7,945 nucleotides of DNA. Source: Gammaproteobacteria bacterium (GTDB lineage Bacteria; Pseudomonadota; Gammaproteobacteria; BMS3Bbin11). The stretch's first letter is position 1, and the number at the start of each line of letters is the position of its first letter. The translations under genes were made by a program, and so were the position numbers. Shown here piece after piece: positions 1-5,553 of this stretch. Where the stretch lies: contig JAUWVE010000068.1 of the NCBI GenBank assembly GCA_030617565.1, positions 1-7,945 of the forward strand. The letters run 5' to 3'. The notes beneath the pieces were generated by a model that was given only the letters and a program-made list of their open reading frames with translations, was not told the DNA's origin and ran no database searches.

Positions 1-1
1 T

Positions 2-478
2 TTTCTGCAACAGGCGAAAACACATGGCAATCAATGGGCCTGTGAACTGGTCAGCCGCCTGATTGCCATTGTTGGTGAAACAACGCCGGATACCTGGGGA
101 ATAGAAATCAATAAAGAGGAAGCCCCTGCTGTGCTTAGTGCACTGGCGCAAGGACAAAAAGTTTTGGTGGGTGATTTGAACAAAAACCATCTTGATCGCG
201 AAGAAAGGCTACATGTTATGGTGTTGATGATCTCACGGGTGGATGAGGAAGCTGAAAGTGGAATCAGGTTGATAACATTACCTGATGATGATTTTCAGCT
301 ACAGGCTGGGGACCAGATATTGTTCTGCTCCCGTGAAGGGGCAAGAAACGAGATTTCATGGGTGCTCAACAACTCCAATGCCTTGCATTATGTACAGACC
401 GGTGAACAGGTATCAGAAGGCTGGATCTGGCGCATCCTGTCAGGGCGACAAAGGGACGCAGTTGAGGACCTGGGCTAA
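2..478 (+). CDS. Probable potassium channel / TrkA-N (RCK) family protein, C-terminal part only
   Basis: The reading frame is open from the left edge to a TAA at 476-478, so this is the last 158 residues of a longer protein. A GTG at 131 could serve as a start, but the frame continues upstream with protein-like sequence, so I treat the gene as cut by the window edge. The visible part has no membrane segment. It contains alternating beta-type stretches and a phrase near residues 103-110 (LQAGDQIL) like the 'high-potential-site, then GD.ILF' pattern of RCK/TrkA-C regulatory domains. It ends with a WIWR motif that I recall from gammaproteobacterial ion-channel proteins carrying a TrkA-N domain. 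In such proteins the cytoplasmic domain binds NAD(H) or other ligands and gates K+ flow. The NAD-binding fold and pore would lie upstream and cannot be seen, so the family call is moderate. Its stop overlaps the convergent prmB stop by 4 bases. Confidence 0.5.
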   Translation, partial: FLQQAKTHGNQWACELVSRLIAIVGETTPDTWGIEINKEEAPAVLSALAQGQKVLVGDLNKNHLDREERLHVMVLMISRVDEEAESGIRLITLPDDDFQLQAGDQILFCSREGARNEISWVLNNSNALHYVQTGEQVSEGWIWRILSGRQRDAVEDLG

Positions 479-1341
479 AAGTACTGCTCCAGTTCCTGTC
501 TATCCATAATAAAAAGACCAGAATCTTCAACACCAGTTTCCAGCCAGTTAAAGGCCGCCTTCGGGTAAGCCTGTTCCAGTGTTGTCCAGCTTTCTCCAAC
601 TTCTACGACAATTTGGCCTTCAGGAGCCAGGAACCTGGAGGCATCATTGAGAATTATGTGTACCAGATCGAGGCCATCAGGACCGCCATCGAAGGCTGTA
701 GTGGGTTCATGCTGATATTCGGCGGGGAAATGGAGGATTTCGCCACCCGGAACATACGGCGGGTTGGCCAGAATCAGGTCGTAAACGGCTGACAGGTTCT
801 GATAAATATCAGACTCTATCAGCTGAATTCGATTTTCCATTTTGTATTCTTTGATATTTTTCTCAGCCAGAGCCAGTGCAAGGGGATCAATATCTGTGGC
901 ATCAACGCCAGCTTCCGGAAAAGCCATGGCGGCAGCAACAGCAATACAACCACTTCCTGTACAAAGATCGAGGATTCGTTTCACGGAACCAGGCTTGATC
1001 CAGGGCCGCCCATTTTCAAGCAGGAAGCCGCCAATATGGGAACGGGGAACGATAACACCCTCAGCCGTATGAAAAGGCATACCGGCAAACCACGCGGTTC
1101 CGGTCAGATAGGCTACCGGCTTGCGGGATTCAATTCTTTGCTTTAGCAGGTCATTAATTGCAGATTGCTGAGTTGTGTCTACTTCCAGGTTCAGGTCTGT
1201 TTCTTCATCAACGGGGATGCCGAGTGCATGGAGAATCAGCCAGGCTGCTTCGTCCCAGGCATTATCGGTGCCATGGCCGAAGAAAACCCCGGCAGCTTCT
1301 AGCTGTGAGGCGGCGTTTTCTATGCAGGTAGACAGGTTCAT
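475..1341 (-). CDS. prmB: Ribosomal protein uL3 (50S L3) N5-glutamine methyltransferase PrmB
   Basis: A 288-residue class I SAM-dependent methyltransferase that, by family, methylates a glutamine side chain of ribosomal protein L3 during 50S assembly in the cytoplasm. An N-terminal helical substrate-binding region (about 1-90) leads to VPRSHI (98-103). The SAM-binding motif I follows (DLCTGSGCIAVAAA, 125-138), then an acidic D-I-D after strand 2 (150-152) and the catalytic NPPY (193-196) that grips the target glutamine amide. PrmB is favoured over its paralogue PrmC (release factors) by the stretch after NPPY (PAEYQHEP, 206-213), the GGPDGLDL segment (219-226) and the C-terminal YP..AFNWLE segment, all of which resemble E. 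coli PrmB. It is slightly shorter than the E. coli protein (about 310). The ATG at 1341 has no clear Shine-Dalgarno sequence. A perfect TATAAT lies 29 bases upstream. The stop overlaps that of the convergent upstream channel gene. Confidence 0.9.
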   Translation of the reverse strand: MNLSTCIENAASQLEAAGVFFGHGTDNAWDEAAWLILHALGIPVDEETDLNLEVDTTQQSAINDLLKQRIESRKPVAYLTGTAWFAGMPFHTAEGVIVPRSHIGGFLLENGRPWIKPGSVKRILDLCTGSGCIAVAAAMAFPEAGVDATDIDPLALALAEKNIKEYKMENRIQLIESDIYQNLSAVYDLILANPPYVPGGEILHFPAEYQHEPTTAFDGGPDGLDLVHIILNDASRFLAPEGQIVVEVGESWTTLEQAYPKAAFNWLETGVEDSGLFIMDRQELEQYF

Positions 1342-1582
1342 TTCTAATAGTGAAGGTAAAGTTGCATTGTATTATACACCTGGGGCCTGGCTGGTTGTTT
1401 TGCTGGAGCCCGGCGGATTTAGTGTTTGCTTGAGCAAAGAAAAGTGTCCAGTTTTCAGGAAAAGCAGTAAAGTAAAAGATAAAAAAACATCATCTATACC
1501 ACTTTCAATGTTTTGGCCTTAATCTTTGGTTTTTGGTCCTTCAACAGAATAAAAAAGGAAAAAGCCAGCCGTGCGACACTAT
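1342..1582. other. prmB-rpmE intergenic region, no gene seen
   Basis: The gap between prmB and the rpmE terminator has no supportable coding sequence on either strand. The frames crossing it are continuations antisense to prmB or are short and low-complexity. It contains the candidate prmB -10 box near its left end and a tight 6-bp inverted repeat at 1425-1438 (TTTGCT, two bases, AGCAAA). An A/T-rich stretch from about 1457 to 1565 shows no recognisable RNA gene. Confidence 0.5.
1371..1376 (-). promoter_or_regulatory. Probable prmB promoter -10 box
   Basis: Read on the minus strand this is a perfect TATAAT, ending 29 bases before the prmB ATG, so transcription would begin roughly 20 bases before the start codon. 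No convincing -35 hexamer is seen 16-18 bases upstream. The box sits inside an 11-bp palindrome (TGTATTATACA, 1368-1378). The call rests on one perfect hexamer in the right place, so it is tentative. Confidence 0.4.
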
Positions 1583-1612
1583 AAAAACAAAAAAGGGCAC
1601 CTGCCGGCACCC
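1583..1612 (-). terminator. Intrinsic (rho-independent) terminator of rpmE
   Basis: On the minus strand, 25 bases after the rpmE stop, GGGTGCC and GGTGCCC (1612-1595) form a 7-bp stem containing two G-U pairs around a GGCA loop. The stem is followed at once by TTTTTTGTTTTT. A GC-rich stem plus a U-tract is the classic terminator form. It should end the rpmE transcript and separate it from prmB. Confidence 0.8.
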
Positions 1613-1637
1613 TTCATTCGATAAAAAAAGACCGTGC

Positions 1638-1847
1638 TTATTTTTTGCCGCGGCTATATTTATCCTTAAATTTGCTTACACGACCAGCGGTATCGAGCAT
1701 CTTCTGTTTGCCGGTGTAGAACGGGTGGCACTGTGAACAAACTTCGACATTGAGATCGTGGCCGATGGTGGAACGGGTCTCAAAGGTATTACCACATGTG
1801 CAGGTTACCTGCATGGTGCTGTAATCGGGATGTGTGTTTTCCTTCAT
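1638..1847 (-). CDS. rpmE: 50S ribosomal protein bL31 (L31), zinc-binding type
   Basis: A 69-residue protein with the bL31 signature throughout: MK..THP near the start, RSTIGHDLNVEVCSQCHPFYTGKQK in spirit (25-49), then GRVSKFKDKY before a basic tail. Cys16, Cys18, Cys37 and Cys40 form the CxC...CxxC zinc site, so this is the zinc-containing (C+) form and not the zinc-free YkgM-like paralogue used under zinc starvation. The protein sits at the central protuberance of the 50S subunit and helps form the bridge to the 30S head. The length is normal for the family. The start is supported by GGAG (1858-1861) 10 bases upstream. It lies 108 bases after rho on the same strand, but has its own promoter-like sequence and a strong terminator, so it is probably mostly transcribed alone. 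Confidence 0.96.
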   Translation of the reverse strand: MKENTHPDYSTMQVTCTCGNTFETRSTIGHDLNVEVCSQCHPFYTGKQKMLDTAGRVSKFKDKYSRGKK

Positions 1848-1860
1848 TGTCTTGTCACTC

Positions 1861-1874
1861 CACCGGTTTCGGTG
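1861..1874 (-). promoter_or_regulatory. Small hairpin abutting the rpmE ribosome-binding site
   Basis: In the minus-strand transcript CACCG, an AAAC loop and CGGTG form a perfect 5-bp stem. The last G of the stem is also the first G of the GGAG Shine-Dalgarno sequence (1858-1861). A structure here could modulate ribosome access, and autogenous translational control of rpmE is known in E. coli. Whether this hairpin takes part is inference. Confidence 0.35.
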
Positions 1875-1904
1875 TTTTTGCCTGGTTGCTGAAAAAGGGC
1901 GCGA

Positions 1905-1932
1905 ATAATAGCAAATTCTGTCAAAAACTCAA
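1905..1932 (-). promoter_or_regulatory. Probable rpmE promoter (extended -10 type)
   Basis: On the minus strand TATTAT (1905-1910) differs from TATAAT at one base and is preceded by TGC, giving an extended -10 element. A partial -35, TTGAGT (1927-1932), lies 16 bases upstream. The start point would fall near 1898, giving a leader of about 50 bases before the rpmE ATG. This supports rpmE being transcribed independently of rho. Confidence 0.55.
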
Positions 1933-1955
1933 GCGCACAACTAGAAATTTTGGGG

Positions 1956-3230
1956 TCAGCCCTTCATCGAATTGAAAAATTCGGCGTTATTCTTGGTCGC
2001 CTTCATCTTGTCGATCATAAATATTACGGCTTCAACATCGTCCATAGGGTGCAACAGATTTCGTAGCAGCCAGATTTTCTGTAGTTCGTCAGGGTCAGTC
2101 AGTAGTTCTTCGCGGCGCGTGCCAGACTTGTTGATAATGATGGTCGGATAGATGCGTCGCTCTGCGATTCGGCGATCAAGGTGGATTTCCATGTTGCCAG
2201 TACCCTTGAACTCCTCATAGATAACATCATCCATTTTTGAGCCGGTTTCGATCAGCGCGGTGGCAAGTATAGTCAGGCTGCCGCCTTCTTCTATGTTTCG
2301 TGCTGCACCGAAGAAACGTTTAGGGCGTTGTAATGCGTTGGCATCGACACCACCGGTCAATACCTTGCCGGATGACGGTGCGACTGTGTTATACGCGCGT
2401 GCCAGGCGGGTTATAGAATCCAGCAGAATCACCACATCACGCTTATGTTCAACCAGACGCTTGGCCTTTTCGATGACCATTTCAGCTACCTGTACATGGC
2501 GAGAAGCCGGTTCATCAAAGGTTGAGGCGATGACTTCGCCGCGAATGGTGCGTTGCATCTCGGTCACTTCTTCCGGTCGTTCATCTATCAGCAGTACAAT
2601 GATTTCGACATCCGGGTTATTGGCAGAAATAGCGTGAGCGATCTGCTGCAGCATAACTGTTTTACCACTTTTGGGCGATGAAACTATCAGGCCACGTTGG
2701 CCTTTGCCTATTGGTGCAACGAGGTCAATTATTCGGCTGGTAATGTCTTCAGCTGAACCGTTTTCCCGCTCCAGAGGCAGTCTTTGATTCGGGTGCAGCG
2801 GGGTCAGGTTTTCAAACAGAATCTTATTTTTGACCTCATCAGGATGCTGGCCATTAATTGTCTCGACTTTTAGCAGGGCAAAATAGCGCTCGGAGTCCTT
2901 CGGTGGTCTGATCTGTCCGGTAATGGTATCGCCGGTACGTAAACTGAAACGGCGGATCTGGCTGGGTGAAACGTATATATCATCCGGTCCGGCGAGATAG
3001 GAACTGTCAGCAGATCTTAGAAAACCAAAGCCGTCCTGCAGGATTTCAACGACACCTCCACCGGCTATTTTGGTGCCGCGTTTTGATTCTGCTTTGAGGA
3101 TGGCGAAGATCTGATCCTGCTTACGCATACGGGAGATGTTGTTAAGTTTAAGATCAGTGGCATGCTCAACCAGGTCGGTAGGTGTCATGCGTTTAATTTC
3201 AGATAGGTGTATAGATGCAGGCTGGTTCAT
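1956..3230 (-). CDS. rho: Transcription termination factor Rho
   Basis: A 424-residue RNA-dependent ATPase that, as a hexameric ring, binds C-rich nascent RNA and translocates to release RNA polymerase. The N-terminal helical domain (about 8-50) is followed by a cold-shock-like RNA-binding domain with the RNP1 motif DGFGFLRS (66-73). The ATPase domain has the P-loop SSPKSGKT (184-191), IDERPEE with the catalytic acidic residue (215-221), Walker B DVVILLDSITR (265-275) and the R/Q-loop region PSSGKVLTGGVD (285-296), which grips RNA in the central channel. Length is close to E. coli Rho (419) and nothing is missing. The first ATG is used because alignment to the usual MNL.ELK start falls about 8 residues in; a later ATG (Met15) is less likely. 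No Shine-Dalgarno is evident. A long leader precedes it, in keeping with the attenuation control known for rho in E. coli. Confidence 0.97.
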   Translation of the reverse strand: MNQPASIHLSEIKRMTPTDLVEHATDLKLNNISRMRKQDQIFAILKAESKRGTKIAGGGVVEILQDGFGFLRSADSSYLAGPDDIYVSPSQIRRFSLRTGDTITGQIRPPKDSERYFALLKVETINGQHPDEVKNKILFENLTPLHPNQRLPLERENGSAEDITSRIIDLVAPIGKGQRGLIVSSPKSGKTVMLQQIAHAISANNPDVEIIVLLIDERPEEVTEMQRTIRGEVIASTFDEPASRHVQVAEMVIEKAKRLVEHKRDVVILLDSITRLARAYNTVAPSSGKVLTGGVDANALQRPKRFFGAARNIEEGGSLTILATALIETGSKMDDVIYEEFKGTGNMEIHLDRRIAERRIYPTIIINKSGTRREELLTDPDELQKIWLLRNLLHPMDDVEAVIFMIDKMKATKNNAEFFNSMKG

Positions 3231-3466
3231 AGCTGTGAATGTATGGCGGACAGTGTTTGTCCAGGGATTGATTGGGTGAAACCCGGGAGTTTCCGGTAGA
3301 TTTCTTTTATTTTGCTACTTTTTTGCTGATTACTGCTATTGAGGGTGCTCGAATGAGCAGTTGGTTCTTTTAAGGATTATCCTTATGTTTGTGTAAGGTT
3401 AGCACCCCGGGGGCTGGAGGTAAAGCATTAATGCCCAATCTGCTCCGTAGTTTGCTGGATTGTTAT
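3231..3466 (-). promoter_or_regulatory. Putative rho leader with several inverted repeats
   Basis: No gene is supported in these 236 bases before rho. Seen directly: GGACA/TGTCC, a 5-bp stem (3248-3262); TGCTC/GAGCA, a 5-bp stem with a GAAT loop (3346-3359); GGGTGCT (3343-3349) complementary to AGCACCC (3401-3407), which would compete with the previous hairpin; TAAGGAT-T-ATCCTTA (3371-3385); and the palindrome GCATTAATGC (3425-3434). No good -35/-10 pair stands out, although GATAAT lies inside the 15-bp palindrome. E. coli rho has a leader with Rho-dependent attenuation, so a regulatory role is reasonable but unproven. Confidence 0.4.
3371..3385. repeat. 15-bp perfect palindrome upstream of rho
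   Basis: TAAGGAT and ATCCTTA are exact reverse complements around a single central T. The symmetry, short spacing and intergenic position fit a dimeric regulator's binding site. On the minus strand it also contains GATAAT, so it may overlap a promoter. No known operator is recognised. Confidence 0.35.
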
Positions 3467-3567
3467 TGAACCGCAAAGACCAAAGCACGCCAGGAAACCA
3501 AAAGAGAAAGATCTTCTTTGGTTTTCCCAGCATCGGCTTCTTTTGCAAATTGCGTCCTGGCGGTTCA
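3467..3567. repeat. Imperfect palindromic repeat element between trxA and rho (MITE-like or REP-like)
   Basis: The 101-bp stretch begins TGAACCGC (3467-3474) and ends with its exact complement GCGGTTCA (3560-3567). It folds around an AGATCT centre (3509-3514). The inner arms pair CCAAA (3498-3502) with TTTGG (3517-3521), and GGAAA with TTTTCC next to them with one bulge. Outer parts of the arms pair imperfectly, with AAAG-rich and GCCAGG-type words on both sides. This composition resembles a family of dispersed intergenic palindromes that I recall from many environmental bacterial genomes, with arms of the form 'AACCGCAAAGACGCAAAG'. It encodes no transposase, lies 8 bases past the trxA stop, and has no U-tract to make it a standard terminator. 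Confidence 0.55.
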
Positions 3568-3575
3568 CAGATTTT

Positions 3576-3902
3576 TTAGCTATTCGCATCAATAAAAGCT
3601 GTTAACTGTGATTTCGACATGGCACCGACTTTTGTCGCTTCAACATTGCCGTCCTTGAACAGCATCAATGTTGGAATTCCCCGTATACCGTATTTTGGCG
3701 GGGTAGCCGGATTATCGTCAATATTGAGTTTTGCGACTTTAATTTTATCACCGTATTCGGCTACAATTTCTTCAAGTAGTGGTGTGATCATCTTGCATGG
3801 GCCACACCATTCCGCCCAGTAATCGACCAGTACAGGTTCAGATGAGCGTAAGACTACATCCTCGAAATCATCATCAGTCACCTGAATAATGGAATTGCTC
3901 AT
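3576..3902 (-). CDS. trxA: Thioredoxin 1
   Basis: A 108-residue cytoplasmic protein-disulfide reductase, recharged by thioredoxin reductase and NADPH, that serves ribonucleotide reductase and other enzymes. The whole protein is one thioredoxin fold. The active site is WCGPCK (32-37) with redox cysteines 33 and 36, a YWAEW lead-in, the buried Asp27 region, and the cis-proline loop GIPT (75-78, Pro77). Length equals that of E. coli TrxA (about 109), and there is no signal peptide or membrane segment. The start is supported by GAGGA (3908-3912) five bases upstream. It is divergent from rhlB across 133 bases and followed by rho, the same order as in enterics. Confidence 0.97.
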   Translation of the reverse strand: MSNSIIQVTDDDFEDVVLRSSEPVLVDYWAEWCGPCKMITPLLEEIVAEYGDKIKVAKLNIDDNPATPPKYGIRGIPTLMLFKDGNVEATKVGAMSKSQLTAFIDANS

Positions 3903-3955
3903 TGCTTTCCTCGTTATTTTTAATAAATTTCAGTTAATTAATTATGTAATGGGAG

Positions 3956-3983
3956 TTAATAATTTCTATTTCAGCCCAATCAA
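3956..3983 (-). promoter_or_regulatory. Candidate trxA promoter
   Basis: On the minus strand TTGATT (3978-3983) and TATTAA (3956-3961) are separated by 16 bases, each matching four of six consensus positions. The start would lie near 3949, about 45 bases before the trxA ATG. The region is very A/T-rich, so chance matches are likely. No equally good promoter for the divergent rhlB was found in the same gap. Confidence 0.3.
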
Positions 3984-4035
3984 CGCGTTATTGCAAGTCC
4001 ACCTTTGGTCTATTTCCTGATAACATTGCAAAAAT

Positions 4036-5535
4036 ATGACTACTACACACCTTACAGATAAAAAATTCAGCGATTTCGCACTCCATGAATCCCTGCTGCA
4101 GGGACTGAATGAGGCCGGATTCGAGTTTTGTACACCGATACAGGCAGAAACGCTGCCGCATGCTCTCGTCGGCAAGGATGTTGCAGGGCAGGCGCAGACC
4201 GGTACAGGAAAAACCATGGCCTTTCTGCTGGCCGCGTACCAGCACCTGCTGGCTAAAGAGCCGGATACGGAACGAAAAAAGAATCAACCACGGGTATTGA
4301 TCCTTGCGCCGACCCGGGAACTGGCGATACAAATCGAGAAGGATGCAAGCGTCATCGGTAGACACACCGGTCTCAAGCTGGGACTGGTCTACGGTGGCAC
4401 AGGCTATGATACGCAGCGCAAAATGCTGGAAAATGGCGTCGATATTCTGGTTGGCACCCCCGGCCGTTTAATCGATTACTTCAAGCAGGGCCTGTATAAG
4501 CTGGACCGGCTTGATGTTCTAATCATGGATGAAGCGGATCGCATGTTCGACATGGGCTTTATCAAGGACATTCGTTTTCTGCTGCATCGGATGACTGCGC
4601 CGGCTGATCGCCTCAGCATGCTTTTCTCAGCAACACTGAGTCATCGTGTAGAAGAGCTGGCCTATGAGCACATGAACGACCCGGTAGAAGTAAAAATCGA
4701 AAGTGAAACGGTCACCGCCGATAAAATCACCCAGATTGTCTATCACCCGGGCAATGAGGAAAAACTACCGTTGCTGGTCGGCCTGTTGAACCATCATAAG
4801 CCCACGCGCACACTCATTTTTGTCAACATGAAATGGGTGGCCGAGAAAATCTATAATGGCCTGCGTGCCAACGGATTCAAAGCAGGCATCATTTCTGGGG
4901 ACGTGCCGCAGTTAAAACGTGAAAGGCTGCTGCAGGAATTCAAGGATGACAAAATCAGCATTTTGGTGGCAACGGATGTCGCGGCCAGGGGCCTGCATAT
5001 ACCCGCCGTATCTCATGTCATCAATTATGATCTGCCACAGGATGCCGAAGACTATGTTCATCGTATTGGCCGTACCGCACGAGCAGGTGCATCGGGTGAT
5101 GCTATATCCTTTGCCTGCGAGGACACTGCCTATTTTTTGATGGATATAGAGGAATATATCGGCAAGCCCATTCCACCCGGCAGGATTGAACCCGAAATGC
5201 TGGCAACATTGAAACCTTCTTCAAGCACATCACGCAATAGACCGGATAGCAGGCGGGAAAACAAGGATCGCTACAATAAGCCACGGGACGGGCAGCATAC
5301 AGGTCCGAGATCGGGTGACAGGGATAAGCGCCGCTCCGGCCCGCCCAGTACAACAAACCAGAAACCGGCCGCAGCAAGTAATGAGAGAAAGAATGATGAC
5401 AGAAAGAATGATGACAGTGGCAGCAAGCGTAGCAATGCGGCAGAGGTCGTGCAGGTAGAAACACCTGTTTCGCCGTCAACAAAAGATATTCCATCCATAC
5501 GGCGCGGGAAAGATGGGCCGCCTGCTATTGGCTGA
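4036..5535 (+). CDS. rhlB: DEAD-box ATP-dependent RNA helicase RhlB, with a long C-terminal tail
   Basis: A 499-residue RNA helicase; in E. coli RhlB works in the RNase E degradosome, unwinding structured RNA for decay. In order: Q motif (F11 to Q36), motif I AQTGTGKT (53-60), Ia PTRELA (92-97), Ib TPGR (141-144), DEAD (165-168), SAT (198-200), then the second RecA domain with ATDVAARGLHIPAV (312-325) and HRIGRTARAG (342-351). The start (THLTDKKFSDFALH) and phrases such as GLKLGLVYGG (112-121) and EEYIGKPIP mirror E. coli RhlB, which, with the trxA neighbour, separates it from RhlE, SrmB and DeaD. It is about 80 residues longer than the E. coli protein (421): from about 394 onward it is a polar, charged, low-complexity tail with an RKNDD duplication. 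The ATG at 4036 has no clear Shine-Dalgarno, but the match at the N-terminus supports it. ppsA starts 18 bases after the stop. Confidence 0.95.
   Translation: MTTTHLTDKKFSDFALHESLLQGLNEAGFEFCTPIQAETLPHALVGKDVAGQAQTGTGKTMAFLLAAYQHLLAKEPDTERKKNQPRVLILAPTRELAIQIEKDASVIGRHTGLKLGLVYGGTGYDTQRKMLENGVDILVGTPGRLIDYFKQGLYKLDRLDVLIMDEADRMFDMGFIKDIRFLLHRMTAPADRLSMLFSATLSHRVEELAYEHMNDPVEVKIESETVTADKITQIVYHPGNEEKLPLLVGLLNHHKPTRTLIFVNMKWVAEKIYNGLRANGFKAGIISGDVPQLKRERLLQEFKDDKISILVATDVAARGLHIPAVSHVINYDLPQDAEDYVHRIGRTARAGASGDAISFACEDTAYFLMDIEEYIGKPIPPGRIEPEMLATLKPSSSTSRNRPDSRRENKDRYNKPRDGQHTGPRSGDRDKRRSGPPSTTNQKPAAASNERKNDDRKNDDSGSKRSNAAEVVQVETPVSPSTKDIPSIRRGKDGPPAIG
5386..5415 (+). repeat. 15-bp perfect tandem duplication within rhlB
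   Basis: AGAAAGAATGATGAC occurs twice head to tail (5386-5400 and 5401-5415) with no mismatch. It is in frame and doubles RKNDD (451-455 and 456-460) in the disordered tail. A multiple of three bases, it leaves the frame intact, and the lack of divergence suggests a recent slippage event. Confidence 0.9.
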
Positions 5536-5553
5536 ATATTTAAGGACAGGGCA

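Noticed and set aside
842..1522. Plus-strand frames opposite prmB and running into the prmB-rpmE gap
   Set aside because: Most of their length is antisense to the SAM-binding and N-terminal regions of PrmB, and the remainder is A/T-rich intergenic DNA.
1919..1924. Perfect TTGACA on the minus strand upstream of rpmE, a possible -35 box
   Set aside because: It lies only 8 bases from the TATTAT box, and 17 bases downstream of it there is only GC-rich sequence. The extended -10 with TTGAGT fits better.
3399..3533. A 44-codon minus-strand frame starting MLGKPKK and ending PPGC in the trxA-rho gap, which could be read as a rho leader peptide
   Set aside because: Most of it is translation of one arm of the palindromic repeat, the Shine-Dalgarno is absent, and the residue pattern is what such repeats give by chance. 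The shorter in-frame start at 3428 (nine codons) has GGAG too far away.
3467..3567. The palindrome after trxA as an intrinsic terminator
   Set aside because: The stem is long, interrupted and only moderately GC-rich, and no run of T follows it on the minus strand.
3988..4365. Minus-strand open frames of 83 and 125 codons at the start of rhlB
   Set aside because: They are antisense to the conserved helicase motifs, have no family resemblance and no ribosome-binding site.
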